64,000 bases of DNA, from assembly GCA_029265615.1 (NCBI GenBank), contig JAJUIB010000002.1, positions 62,001 through 126,000 of the forward strand. Direction: 5' to 3'. Below are positions 26,805-34,642 of this stretch, in pieces. Position 1 is the first letter of the stretch; each line of letters starts with the position of its first letter. The notes beneath the pieces are model-generated. The model was not told the DNA's origin. It searched no databases and worked only from the letters and a program-made list of their open reading frames with translations. Source of the stretch: Spirochaetota bacterium (GTDB lineage Bacteria > Spirochaetota > Spirochaetia > Treponematales > Rectinemataceae). The translations under genes were made by a program, and so were the position numbers.

Positions 26805-26833
26805 ATCGTAAACCCGCTTTGTCACGGATGCAA
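26805..26833 (-). promoter_or_regulatory. Candidate promoter of adenine deaminase
   Basis: On the minus strand TTGCAT (26828-26833), a 17-base spacer and TACGAT (26805-26810) stand just before ATG 26798. The predicted start point coincides with the ATG, so the transcript may be leaderless, as for gntR. The boxes match consensus only moderately. Confidence 0.4.
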
Positions 26834-26848
26834 GTAAAAAGTGAATTC

Positions 26849-26877
26849 TGTATACACTCACTATGAATTGTATACAA
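26849..26877. promoter_or_regulatory. Paired TGTATACA operator dyads between ade and the purine permease
   Basis: Two palindromes, TGTATACA at 26849-26856 and TTGTATACAA at 26868-26877, have centres exactly 20 bp (about two helical turns) apart in the divergent intergenic region. The same core occurs in the gntR promoter at 25002-25007. Paired, phased dyads are typical of cooperative binding by a dimeric GntR-family repressor, so common control of ade, the permease and the operon is inferred. Confidence 0.65.
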
Positions 26878-26883
26878 ATTTGC

Positions 26884-26912
26884 TTGCGCGCTTTACGAAA
26901 CGGTCGTACACT
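26884..26912 (+). promoter_or_regulatory. Weak candidate promoter of the purine permease
   Basis: TTGCGC and TACACT are separated by 17 bases and lie immediately downstream of the second TGTATACA dyad. The match to consensus is modest (3/6 and 4/6). Confidence 0.3.
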
Positions 26913-26959
26913 GCTTTTCGGTTTTCAGGCACAACCCACAAACCCATAGGAGGCGTCCT

Positions 26960-28255
26960 TTGGAAAAGTTTTTCAGGCTCAAGGAAAACGGCACGACCGT
27001 CCGCACCGAACTCATCGCGGGGCTTACGACCTTCATGACGATGGCATACATCCTCGCCGTGAACCCGTCGACGCTTGCCGCCGCCGGCATGAACAAGGGC
27101 GCGCTCTTCACCGCCACCGCCCTCTCGTCGCTCGTGGCGACGCTCCTCATGGCGCTGTATGCGAACCTGCCCTTTGCGCTCGCGCCGGGCATGGGACTCA
27201 ATGCGTTCTTCGCCTACACCGTGGTCCTCGCGATGGGCTATCCCTGGGAGCTCGCGCTCACCGCGGTCTTTGTCGAAGGCATCATCTTCATCCTTCTATC
27301 GCTGTTCAAGGTGCGTGAGGCGATCGTCAAGGCGATACCGCTCAACATCCGCCGCGCAGTGTCCGTCGGCATAGGCCTCTTCATCGCTTTCATCGGCCTC
27401 CAGAACGCGAAGGTCATTGTGGCTAATCCGGCCGTTCTCGTCGGACTCGGCGACATCACGAAAGGACCCGCGCTCCTCGCCCTCATAGGCCTTGTCCTCA
27501 CCGGCGCGCTCCTTGCGTTCAAGGTCAAGGGCGCTCTGCTCATCGGCATTCTCGGGACGACGATCATCGGCATTCCCATGGGCATCACGACGATCCCGTC
27601 GGGCTTCTCGCCGGTCTCTATGCCCGCTTCTCTTTCGCCCATCCTCTTCAAGTTCCAGTTCGACAAGATTTTCTCGCTCGACTTCTTCGTCGTGATGTTC
27701 AGCTTCCTCTTCGTCGACATGTTCGACACGATCGGGACACTCGTCGGCGTCTCGACAAAGGCGCGGATGCTCTCGTCCGACGGAACGATGCCGCGCATGA
27801 ACCGGGCTCTTCTTGCGGACGCAATCGGAACGACCTTCGGCGCCTGCGTCGGCACCTCTACCGTCACGACCTACGTCGAATCTGCCGCGGGCGTCTCCGA
27901 GGGCGGTCGCACCGGCCTTTCCGCGCTGTCCACCGCGGGTCTCTTCTTTATCGCGCTTTTCTTCTCGCCGATTTTCCTCCTCATCCCCGGTGCGGCCACT
28001 GCCCCGGCGCTCATTCTCGTCGGCCTCTTTATGATGGAGCCCATCAGGGAGATCGATCTTTCTGACTACACCGAGGCGATTCCTGCCTTCCTCGCCATCA
28101 TCATGATGCCGCTCACCTACAGCATCGCGGACGGCATCATGTTTGGCATCATGGGCTACGCCATCATCAAGCTTGCTTCCGGAAAGTGGAAGGACGTACC
28201 CGTCGCGACCTACATCCTCGCCGTGCTCTTTGTCCTCAAACTCGTGCTCAAATAA
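26960..28255 (+). CDS. Purine permease, PbuG/AzgA group of the NCS2 superfamily
   Basis: A 431-aa membrane protein with about twelve to fourteen hydrophobic helices. It carries AzgA/PbuG hallmarks: RTELIAGLTTFMTMAYIL at the N-terminus, ALAPGMGLNAFFAYTV, the helix segment FLFVDMFDTIGTLVGVS, and GTSTVTTYVESAAGVSEGGRTG. This branch takes up hypoxanthine, guanine and adenine with protons. It starts at TTG 26960 because a perfect AGGAGG lies six bases upstream and EKFFRLKENGT follows, as in homologues. It is divergent from ade, with two operator dyads between them, and supplies nucleobases to the operon. Confidence 0.92.
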   Translation: MEKFFRLKENGTTVRTELIAGLTTFMTMAYILAVNPSTLAAAGMNKGALFTATALSSLVATLLMALYANLPFALAPGMGLNAFFAYTVVLAMGYPWELALTAVFVEGIIFILLSLFKVREAIVKAIPLNIRRAVSVGIGLFIAFIGLQNAKVIVANPAVLVGLGDITKGPALLALIGLVLTGALLAFKVKGALLIGILGTTIIGIPMGITTIPSGFSPVSMPASLSPILFKFQFDKIFSLDFFVVMFSFLFVDMFDTIGTLVGVSTKARMLSSDGTMPRMNRALLADAIGTTFGACVGTSTVTTYVESAAGVSEGGRTGLSALSTAGLFFIALFFSPIFLLIPGAATAPALILVGLFMMEPIREIDLSDYTEAIPAFLAIIMMPLTYSIADGIMFGIMGYAIIKLASGKWKDVPVATYILAVLFVLKLVLK

Positions 28256-28279
28256 ACGGTCGTTTCCGCAACGCCCAGG

Positions 28280-28311
28280 GGCAGCTCCGCAGCGGCGGAG
28301 CTGCCTTTTTT
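28280..28311 (+). terminator. Intrinsic terminator of the purine permease
   Basis: A perfect 11-bp stem (GGCAGCTCCGC and its complement, loop AGCG) is followed directly by TTTTTT, 25 bases past the permease stop. Confidence 0.92.
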
Positions 28312-28351
28312 GTCGTGAGAAGCGTTTGCTACGAACTTTTTTTCCGCTACA

Positions 28352-29509
28352 ATGGCGCGCATGGAAACGCTCCCTTTGCAGTCAGCACGGCGCTTTGCTA
28401 TGCCACGGCTTTCGCTTGAGCCAGCGCTCCCTCTCGAACTCCCCGATCGCGCCGCCCTCATGCGCCTTGTCGCGGGCATCGGCACGCCGGATGCGGGCGC
28501 ATCGGTCGCCGCGCAGCGCCGCTGGGACGGCCTTACGAAGCCGCTCGGCTCCCTCGGCATACTTGAGGAGCTCGTTGTGCGGCTTGCGGGCATCGCGGCA
28601 ACGCCCGAGCCGCGGCTCGGCCCTCCATGCATCGTCGTCATGTGCGCCGACAACGGCGTCACGGCGGAGGGCGTGAGTTCATGCCCGCGCGAGGTGACCG
28701 CGACGGTGACCGTCAATTTCACCCGTGGCATGACGGGCGTCAACGTGTTTGCATCGCAGGTGGGAAGCGCTCTGCGCATTGTTGACATCGGCGTGGATGC
28801 GGAGCTTGACGCTCAAGGTCTCCACCGCCACAAGGTAAGGCGGGGAACCGCGAACATCGCCACAGGGCCCGCGATGAGCGAAATCGAGGCGCTCAAGGCA
28901 ATCGGCGTCGGCATTGGGACCGTCGAGGCGCTCAAGGCCGCAGGCTACGGGCTTCTCGGTACGGGGGAGATGGGTATAGGAAACACGACGACGAGCGCCG
29001 CCGTGCTGGCGGCGCTCTTGAGGCTTCCTGTGTCCGAGGTCGTCGGACGCGGTTCGGGGCTTTCGGATAAGGGGCTCCGTGCGAAGGCCGCGGTGATCGA
29101 GCGCGCCATCGAGGTCAACAGGCCCGATCCGCAGGATCCCCTCGGCGTTCTCGCAAAGGTCGGCGGCCTCGATCTTGCGGGCCTCGTCGGCTGCTACCTC
29201 GGCGCCGCGCTCTACAGGTTACCCATCGTGGTCGACGGGCTCATCGCCCAGGCGGCGGCCCTCGTTGCAGCGCGGCTTGCGCCGCGTGCTACGGCCTTCA
29301 TTTTCGCCTCGCATCGGTCCGCCGAGCCGGGATCGGCGCACGCCCTCCGTGCCCTCGGCCTTTCGCCCATGTTCGATCTCGGACTTCGCCTGGGCGAGGG
29401 GACGGGCGCCGCCTTGGCCTTTCCCCTCTTTGACGCGGCGCTCGCGGCCTACTACGGCATGGGTAGCTTCGAGGATGCGCAGATCGAGGCCTACCAGCCG
29501 CAGGGCTGA
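28352..29509 (+). CDS. cobT: Nicotinate-nucleotide:dimethylbenzimidazole phosphoribosyltransferase
   Basis: A 385-aa CobT, which makes alpha-ribazole phosphate for the lower ligand of cobalamin. Recognised blocks are MCADNGVTAEGVSSCPREVT, LGTGEMGIGNTTTSAA, KVGGLDLAGLVG, FASHRSAEPGSAHALRALG and the C-terminal LGEGTGAALAFPL with the catalytic base Glu. It is about 30 residues longer than usual at the N-terminus; ATG 28361 (METLPLQ) is an alternative start. It is the only cobalamin gene in the window and has no room upstream for a cobalamin riboswitch (only about 40 bases after the terminator). The ABC importer at 107-2866 could be a cobalamin importer, but nothing links them. Confidence 0.92.
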   Translation: MARMETLPLQSARRFAMPRLSLEPALPLELPDRAALMRLVAGIGTPDAGASVAAQRRWDGLTKPLGSLGILEELVVRLAGIAATPEPRLGPPCIVVMCADNGVTAEGVSSCPREVTATVTVNFTRGMTGVNVFASQVGSALRIVDIGVDAELDAQGLHRHKVRRGTANIATGPAMSEIEALKAIGVGIGTVEALKAAGYGLLGTGEMGIGNTTTSAAVLAALLRLPVSEVVGRGSGLSDKGLRAKAAVIERAIEVNRPDPQDPLGVLAKVGGLDLAGLVGCYLGAALYRLPIVVDGLIAQAAALVAARLAPRATAFIFASHRSAEPGSAHALRALGLSPMFDLGLRLGEGTGAALAFPLFDAALAAYYGMGSFEDAQIEAYQPQG

Positions 29510-29519
29510 AGCGGGAACG

Positions 29520-30470
29520 TCACTTCTCTTCGCGCATGTAGGCGTTTCCGAGCCCCGCCGGCGCTCCGATGCGCTTCGAAAGCGACTCCCAGAACGTCAT
29601 GGCGACGAGGACGGCGATGGTGGCAAGATACGGCAGCATGTTGAGGAATCCTGCGGGGATCGTCGTCCCGGAGGCTTGGAGGCGGAACTGGACCGCGTTG
29701 ATGCCGCCGAAGAGCAGTGCGCCCCAAACTGCGCGCGCGGGGTTCCACATCGCGAAGATGACGAGGGCGATGACGATCCAGCCGCGTCCGCCCGTGATAT
29801 TCTCAGACCAGCCGGGCGTGTAGGACAGCGAGAGCTGGGCGCCGCCTAAGGCGACGAGGGCGCCGCCTGCGATTGTCGCCAGGTACTTTACCTTGAACAC
29901 ATCGACGCCCATCGCATCCGCGGTCTGCGGGTCTTCGCCGACTGCGCGGAGGTTGAGCCCGTGCCTCGTTCTGTAGAGGTAGAACCACGCAAGTGGTATG
30001 AGGGCGTATAACGCGTAGGTGAGAATGTCCTGTGTAAAGAGTGCGCCGATGACGGGGAGTTCCGAGAGCCCCGGCACGCCGATCGGCGCGATCCGTGGGC
30101 CCGAGAGGCCCACGAGCCTATGGTTATTCGAAATGGGGCCGAGCCGCTGGCCGAGGAAGCTTGCGAAGCCCGAGCCGAAGAGCGTAATCGAGAGGCCAGA
30201 GACGACCTGGTTCGCGCGCATGGTCACGGTGAGGAAGGCGTGAATAGCCGCGAGCGCTGCCCCCACGGCGAGGGCCGCGAGGAGGGCGAGGGCGACCGAG
30301 CCCGAATAGTAGGCGGTGGCGAAGCCCGAGAGCGCGCCCATGAGCATGATGCCCTCGAGGCCGAGGTTGAGAATGCCCGCACGCTCGGTGTATATCTCGC
30401 CCAAGGTGGCGTACACGAGCGAGGTGCCTGCGCGGATCGCTATGGCGAGAATCGATGTGACGAGTTCCAT
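29520..30470 (-). CDS. Nucleoside ABC importer permease (second, YufQ/NupC type)
   Basis: A 316-aa branched-chain-type permease with about eight to ten helices. The early segment GEIYTERAGILNLGLEGIMLMGA and the RTRHGLNLRAVGEDPQTADAMGVDV coupling segment are typical of the second permease of BMP-type nucleoside and guanosine importers. It is the last gene of a four-gene operon: lipoprotein, ATPase and two permeases. It converges on cobT, with only ten bases between the stops. It works with the preceding permease to form the heterodimeric channel. Confidence 0.88.
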   Translation of the reverse strand: MELVTSILAIAIRAGTSLVYATLGEIYTERAGILNLGLEGIMLMGALSGFATAYYSGSVALALLAALAVGAALAAIHAFLTVTMRANQVVSGLSITLFGSGFASFLGQRLGPISNNHRLVGLSGPRIAPIGVPGLSELPVIGALFTQDILTYALYALIPLAWFYLYRTRHGLNLRAVGEDPQTADAMGVDVFKVKYLATIAGGALVALGGAQLSLSYTPGWSENITGGRGWIVIALVIFAMWNPARAVWGALLFGGINAVQFRLQASGTTIPAGFLNMLPYLATIAVLVAMTFWESLSKRIGAPAGLGNAYMREEK

Positions 30471-30502
30471 CTGACCGTCTCCTTACTCTTTACGAAGCGC
30501 CT

Positions 30503-31561
30503 TTAAGCCCGCGCGATCTTGAGCCGGTACTCGGTGAAGAGCGAGCCTGCGAGCATGGGGAAGAGGATCATCCCCTGCATGACGAAGCCCATCGCGGCCG
30601 GGAGGCCCATCGCCATCTGGACCTGGTCGCCTCCGACAAGGAGCGCGGCCATGAGAAGTGCGACGAAGGGAATCGCGAGGGGATTGAGTTGGGACATCCA
30701 GGCGACGATGATCGCGGTATAGCCGTAGCCGATGGACAGCCCCTGTTGGAGGCGGTGCGAAATCCCCGTTACCTCGAAGGCGCCCGCCAGTCCTGAAAGC
30801 GCGCCCGAAAGGAGAACGGCGAGGACGATGTTTCTCTCGACGGCGATGCCCTGGTAGCGTGCCGCGCGCGGGCTGTTGCCGATGATCGAAAGCTCGAAGC
30901 CCCACCTGGTTCGCGCGAGCAGAAGCCACAGGAAGAGCGCCAAGGCGAGTGCAACCCAGAGGCCTGCGTGGGCGCGGCCGGCGATTCGCGGTAGCCATGC
31001 CGCCTCGGGGAAGGGTGCTGTGCCGGGGAAGCCATACCCTTTGGGGTCGCGCCAGGGGCCGTAGTACAGGTACTCGGAGAAAAGAATCGCGACATAGTTG
31101 AGCATGAGGGTGACGAGGGTTTCATCTACCTTGAGGCCAGTCTTGAGGAGCGCCGGTATTCCGGCCCAGACCGCCCCGGCGAGGGCGCCTGCGATCACCG
31201 CGGCAGGAAGGAGCGCCCATGCGGGGAGGAAGGGCGAAAGAAAGAGCGCGATGGCGGCGGCCGCGACGCCCGCGACGGTGAGCTGGCCCTCGGCGCCGAT
31301 GTTCCAGAATTTGAGCCTGAAGGCGACCGATACGCCGAGACCCGTCAGGGTGAGCGGTATGGCCTTTACAAGGGTTTCGGTAAAGGCACGGAAGCTCCCG
31401 AATGCGCCACGGAACATCGCGCGGTAGGTGGCAAAGGGATCGGCACCCGAGAGTATGAGGATGATCCCGGTGAGCACGAGCGAGGCCGCGAGCGAGGCGA
31501 GTGGCACAAGGACTAAAGCCGTGCGTGAAAGCGACTTGCGCTTCTCGAAGTGGATGTTCAT
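30503..31561 (-). CDS. Nucleoside ABC importer permease (first, YufP/NupB type)
   Basis: A 352-aa permease with about ten hydrophobic helices. Family landmarks are FWNIGAEGQLTVAGVAAA, LLKTGLKVDETLVTLMLNY and RTRWGFELSIIGNSPRAARYQGI, as in the larger permease of purine-nucleoside importers. Its ATG overlaps the ATPase stop by four bases (ATGA), and 32 bases separate it from the second permease. The gene order lipoprotein-ATPase-permease-permease matches B. subtilis yufNOPQ. Confidence 0.88.
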   Translation of the reverse strand: MNIHFEKRKSLSRTALVLVPLASLAASLVLTGIILILSGADPFATYRAMFRGAFGSFRAFTETLVKAIPLTLTGLGVSVAFRLKFWNIGAEGQLTVAGVAAAAIALFLSPFLPAWALLPAAVIAGALAGAVWAGIPALLKTGLKVDETLVTLMLNYVAILFSEYLYYGPWRDPKGYGFPGTAPFPEAAWLPRIAGRAHAGLWVALALALFLWLLLARTRWGFELSIIGNSPRAARYQGIAVERNIVLAVLLSGALSGLAGAFEVTGISHRLQQGLSIGYGYTAIIVAWMSQLNPLAIPFVALLMAALLVGGDQVQMAMGLPAAMGFVMQGMILFPMLAGSLFTEYRLKIARA

Positions 31562-33162
31562 GTCCTTTTTCCCCCTTCTTCCATGCCGGCCATGAGCGCG
31601 CCGATCCGTTCTGCGTCCGCTTCCGCGGCGGGGAATACGCCCATCACCCGTCCTTCAAAAAGCACGGCAATCGTGTCCGCGACCGATAGGAGTTCGTCGA
31701 TGTCCTCGGAGACGAGGAGTACCGCCCGCCCCTTGTCCCGCTCGGCGACGAGCTCGTTGCGGACCGCCTCGGTGGCACCGATATCGAGCCCTCGCGATGG
31801 ATACACCGCGACGAGGAGTGAACCGCAGGCGCCTATTTCGCGTGCGAGTATGGCCTTCTGGATGTTGCCGCCCGACAGGAACTTGATGCGTGTCTCCGTA
31901 GAGGGGGTGGCGATCTTAAAGAGCTCGATGAGCCTTCGCGCAAGGTCGCGAAAGCGCGAAGGTCGGATGATGCCGCCTGAGGAAAGGGGCCGCGAGCGAT
32001 AGCCCTTCATCGCGAGGTTTGCGGCAACGCTCATGTCACCCACCGCGCCAACTTGATTGCGGTCCTGGGGGATGTGCGCGACGCCTCGTCTGATGATCGA
32101 GAGTGGACTTGCGTTGGTGGTTTCGACGCAGTTGATCGAGACCAAGCCCTCCTTTGCCGCACGAAGCCCGGTGACGACTTCGGCGAGCTCCCGTTGTCCG
32201 TTGCCTGCGACGCCCGCAATACCGAGTATCTCCCCCGCTCGGCAACTGAGGCTGATGCCACGGAGCGCCGGGAGCCCCCGGTCGTCGGTGGCCGACACGC
32301 CGCGGAGTTCAAGGACGGGTTCTCCGGGTGTAAAGGGAGCCTTTTCCACACGGAAGAGGACTTCGCGGCCCACCATGAGGCGCGCAAGCTCCTTAGGGTC
32401 GGTGTCGGCGGTCGTTTTTTCGGCGACAACCCTGCCCCGTCGTAGCACCATGACCCGGTCGGAGAAGGTCATCACCTCTTCCATCTTGTGCGTGATGAAG
32501 ATGGCGGCCTTCCCCTCGCCCCGCATACGGTGGACGACCGCACTCAGTTCCTCCGACTCCTGCGGCGTGAGCACCGCGGTCGGTTCGTCGAGGATGAGGA
32601 TATCTGCTTCGCGGTAGAGGAGCTTGAGTATTTCGACGCGCTGTTGTTCGCCGACGGAGAGCTGCCAGATGTAGGCCTCAGGATCGACGCTGAGGTTGTA
32701 GCGCGCCGAAAGTTCGAGGATCCTCCGCTTGACCGCCCGGAGGTCGGGCACAAAGGGCAACCCGCGCTGCCCGAGCACGACGTTTTCGGCGACGGTCATC
32801 GAATCGACGAGCATGAAATTCTGGTGAACCATGCCGATGCCGAGCGCCGCGGCATCGCGGGGCGACTCAATCCGCACCCGCTCGCCGCGGATGTGTATTT
32901 CGCCTGCATCGGGCCGGTAAAGCCCTGCAAGGATGTTCATGAGCGTGCTCTTGCCTGCGCCGTTTTCGCCGAGAAGGGCGAGCACTTCGCCGCGCGCGAG
33001 CGTAAGACCGATGCCGTCGCTCGCCTGCACCCCTGGAAAGCTCTTTCGTATACCGCGCATTTCGACGAGGCGCTCCCGCAGTTCCCCATCGCCCCGCGCA
33101 CGCGGCCCCTGTGCGGGCAACAGGTCCTGAGACCACGCCCCTTCGCCGTTTCGGTCCTTCAT
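31558..33162 (-). CDS. Nucleoside ABC importer ATPase with two nucleotide-binding domains
   Basis: A 534-aa tandem ATPase of the sugar/nucleoside class. Domain 1 has Walker A GENGAGKST at 65-73, LSVGEQQRVEILK as signature and LILDEPTAVLTPQE. Domain 2 has the degenerate P-loop GVAGNGQRELAEVVTG and signature LSGGNIQKAILARE, which is normal for this family. I use ATG 33162 (MKDRNGEG); the frame runs further up, but that part is Arg/Pro-rich and lies in the intergenic hairpin zone. The first 33 residues are still non-conserved, so the true start may be internal, close to VEMRGIRKSFPGV. Confidence 0.87.
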   Translation of the reverse strand: MKDRNGEGAWSQDLLPAQGPRARGDGELRERLVEMRGIRKSFPGVQASDGIGLTLARGEVLALLGENGAGKSTLMNILAGLYRPDAGEIHIRGERVRIESPRDAAALGIGMVHQNFMLVDSMTVAENVVLGQRGLPFVPDLRAVKRRILELSARYNLSVDPEAYIWQLSVGEQQRVEILKLLYREADILILDEPTAVLTPQESEELSAVVHRMRGEGKAAIFITHKMEEVMTFSDRVMVLRRGRVVAEKTTADTDPKELARLMVGREVLFRVEKAPFTPGEPVLELRGVSATDDRGLPALRGISLSCRAGEILGIAGVAGNGQRELAEVVTGLRAAKEGLVSINCVETTNASPLSIIRRGVAHIPQDRNQVGAVGDMSVAANLAMKGYRSRPLSSGGIIRPSRFRDLARRLIELFKIATPSTETRIKFLSGGNIQKAILAREIGACGSLLVAVYPSRGLDIGATEAVRNELVAERDKGRAVLLVSEDIDELLSVADTIAVLFEGRVMGVFPAAEADAERIGALMAGMEEGGKRT

Positions 33163-33299
33163 CACGACGTAAAAACGCCCTTTCGGGAAGCGCGGCGGCG
33201 CTTTCCGCACCGTACGCGGCCTGTCGCCCGGCGCTTCCGCACGCCTGTAAGAAAATCCCCCGCCGCCGCCTCGAAAAGGCCCGCGTCGGGGGATGCTCG

Positions 33300-33346
33300 G
33301 TGAGCGAGGCCCCGGGCGCTGTAGCACGCCCGGGCGCAGGGCTCAC
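33300..33346 (-). promoter_or_regulatory. Intercistronic stem-loop at the 3' end of bmpA
   Basis: An outer stem GTGAGC/GCTCAC (33300-33305 with 33341-33346) encloses a CCCGGGCG/CGCCCGGG hairpin (33311-33334). It reaches into the bmpA stop codon. No T-run follows on the minus strand. A stem-loop here is typical of operons where the binding-protein mRNA is stabilised or readthrough to the membrane subunits is reduced. Confidence 0.5.
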
Positions 33347-34440
33347 TTTACCTTGCCTACGACTCCCTGGACAAACCAGTCCATGGAAAGCTGCTTGTCG
33401 TCGGGGAGGCTTTCGCCTTCCTTGACGACGAGGGCGCCGGACTGATCCTTGATGGGACCTGCGAAGATTTTCATCTGGCCTGAGGCGATCTTGTCCTTTG
33501 TCTCGAGTACGAGCTTCCGCACATCCTCGGGAACGCGCGGACTCATGTCGGAGAGGGCGACGACGCCCGAGGCAAGTCCCTCCCAGTATTGATGGCTCTT
33601 CCACTCGCCCTTCATCGCCTTTTCAATCGTGTCCTTGTAGTAGACGCCCCAATTCCACATTGGGCTTGCAAGGACGGTGTCGCCCACGAATTTGCCCATG
33701 TCGGAATCGTAGCCGATGGAGAGCTTGCCGCGCTCTTGGGCCGCCTTTTGGGGCTCGACGGTGTCCTGGTGCTGTGCGATGATGTCGCAGCCTGCGTCGA
33801 GGAGTGCGACGGCGGCTTCACGCTCCTTGACCGGATCGTACCAGGTGTTGGTCCAGACGACGCGGACCTCGGCTTTCGGATTCACGGAGCGCGCCCCGAG
33901 GATGAAGGCGTTGATGCCGCGCACGACCTCGGGGATGGGGAAGGCGGCTGCATAGCCGATCTTGTTCGTCTTGGTCATCTTGCCGGCGATGATGCCGGAG
34001 AGGTAGCGCGCCTCCTCAATGCGGCCGAAATAGGTCGCCATGTTCGGATTCGTCTTGTAGCCGGAGCAGTGCTCGAATTTGACATTCGGGAATTCCTTCG
34101 CGACCTCGAGCATCGGATCCATGTAGCCGAAGGAGGTGGCGAAGATCATGTCGTACCCTTCCTGGGCGTACTGGCGGATGACGCGCGCGGCATCGGGTCC
34201 CTCGGGCACGTTCTCCATGTAGGCGGTCTCGATTTTATCCCCGAAGTATTCCACGGCGGCCTTGCGGCCCCGATCGTGTTCGAAGGTCCAGCCGAGATCG
34301 CCGGGCGGGCCGATGTAAATGAAGGCAACTTTGAAGGCCTTCGCCGTGGCTGCGGGGGCCTCGGCTTTTTTGGCGCAAGCGGCAAACAGCATCGCAAAGG
34401 ATGCGGCAAGCGCGAATGCGACAGCGAGTTTCCTCTTCAT
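33343..34440 (-). CDS. BMP-family nucleoside-binding lipoprotein
   Basis: A 365-aa lipoprotein with a lipobox ending in C22 (LFAAC) and a mature part of the basic membrane protein / PnrA family: FIYIGPPGDLGWTFEHDRGRK, MIFATSFGYMDPMLEVAKEFP, FEHCSGYKTNPNMATYFGRI, CDIIAQHQDT and SIGYDSDMGKF. PnrA-type proteins bind purine nucleosides, and the neighbouring genes are the cognate ATPase and permeases. It is therefore the receptor feeding nucleosides to the purine catabolic genes upstream in the window. A promoter lies about 75 bases upstream. Confidence 0.92.
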   Translation of the reverse strand: MKRKLAVAFALAASFAMLFAACAKKAEAPAATAKAFKVAFIYIGPPGDLGWTFEHDRGRKAAVEYFGDKIETAYMENVPEGPDAARVIRQYAQEGYDMIFATSFGYMDPMLEVAKEFPNVKFEHCSGYKTNPNMATYFGRIEEARYLSGIIAGKMTKTNKIGYAAAFPIPEVVRGINAFILGARSVNPKAEVRVVWTNTWYDPVKEREAAVALLDAGCDIIAQHQDTVEPQKAAQERGKLSIGYDSDMGKFVGDTVLASPMWNWGVYYKDTIEKAMKGEWKSHQYWEGLASGVVALSDMSPRVPEDVRKLVLETKDKIASGQMKIFAGPIKDQSGALVVKEGESLPDDKQLSMDWFVQGVVGKVK

Positions 34441-34515
34441 CGACGACTCCTTTCGTAATCTAAGGCGGGGCGGGCGGTCCGTGGCCGCACGCTGACTTTG
34501 CGTGCCCGTTTAGAC

Positions 34516-34544
34516 AGTAAAAACCGCGTTCGCCGGAAAGTCAA
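34516..34544 (-). promoter_or_regulatory. Promoter of the nucleoside importer operon
   Basis: On the minus strand TTGACT (34539-34544), a 17-base spacer and TTTACT (34516-34521) lie about 75 bases upstream of the bmpA ATG. The spacing is ideal and the boxes match 5/6 and 4/6. Confidence 0.6.
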
Positions 34545-34577
34545 ACAATATCGGCATGGATAGGACAAAAGGCCGCG

Positions 34578-34597
34578 CACCCCGCATCCGCGGGGCG
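34578..34597 (-). terminator. Weak hairpin after the SPOR gene
   Basis: CCCCGC and GCGGGG pair around ATCC (34580-34595). On the minus strand TTTT follows after a further GC-rich stretch. It may end the polA-coaE-SPOR transcript. Confidence 0.35.
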
Positions 34598-34642
34598 TAT
34601 CTTCTCCCAGGCTGTCGCGCGATGGATGGACGAAGTGAGGTC

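Noticed and set aside
28312-28352. Cobalamin riboswitch in front of cobT
   Set aside because: Only about 40 bases separate the terminator from the gene, far too short for the aptamer.
33040-33060. GTATAC as another GntR operator (also near 43029, 55500 and 63702)
   Set aside because: These lie inside coding regions, have no flanking TG...CA dyad and no promoter; they are chance hexamers.
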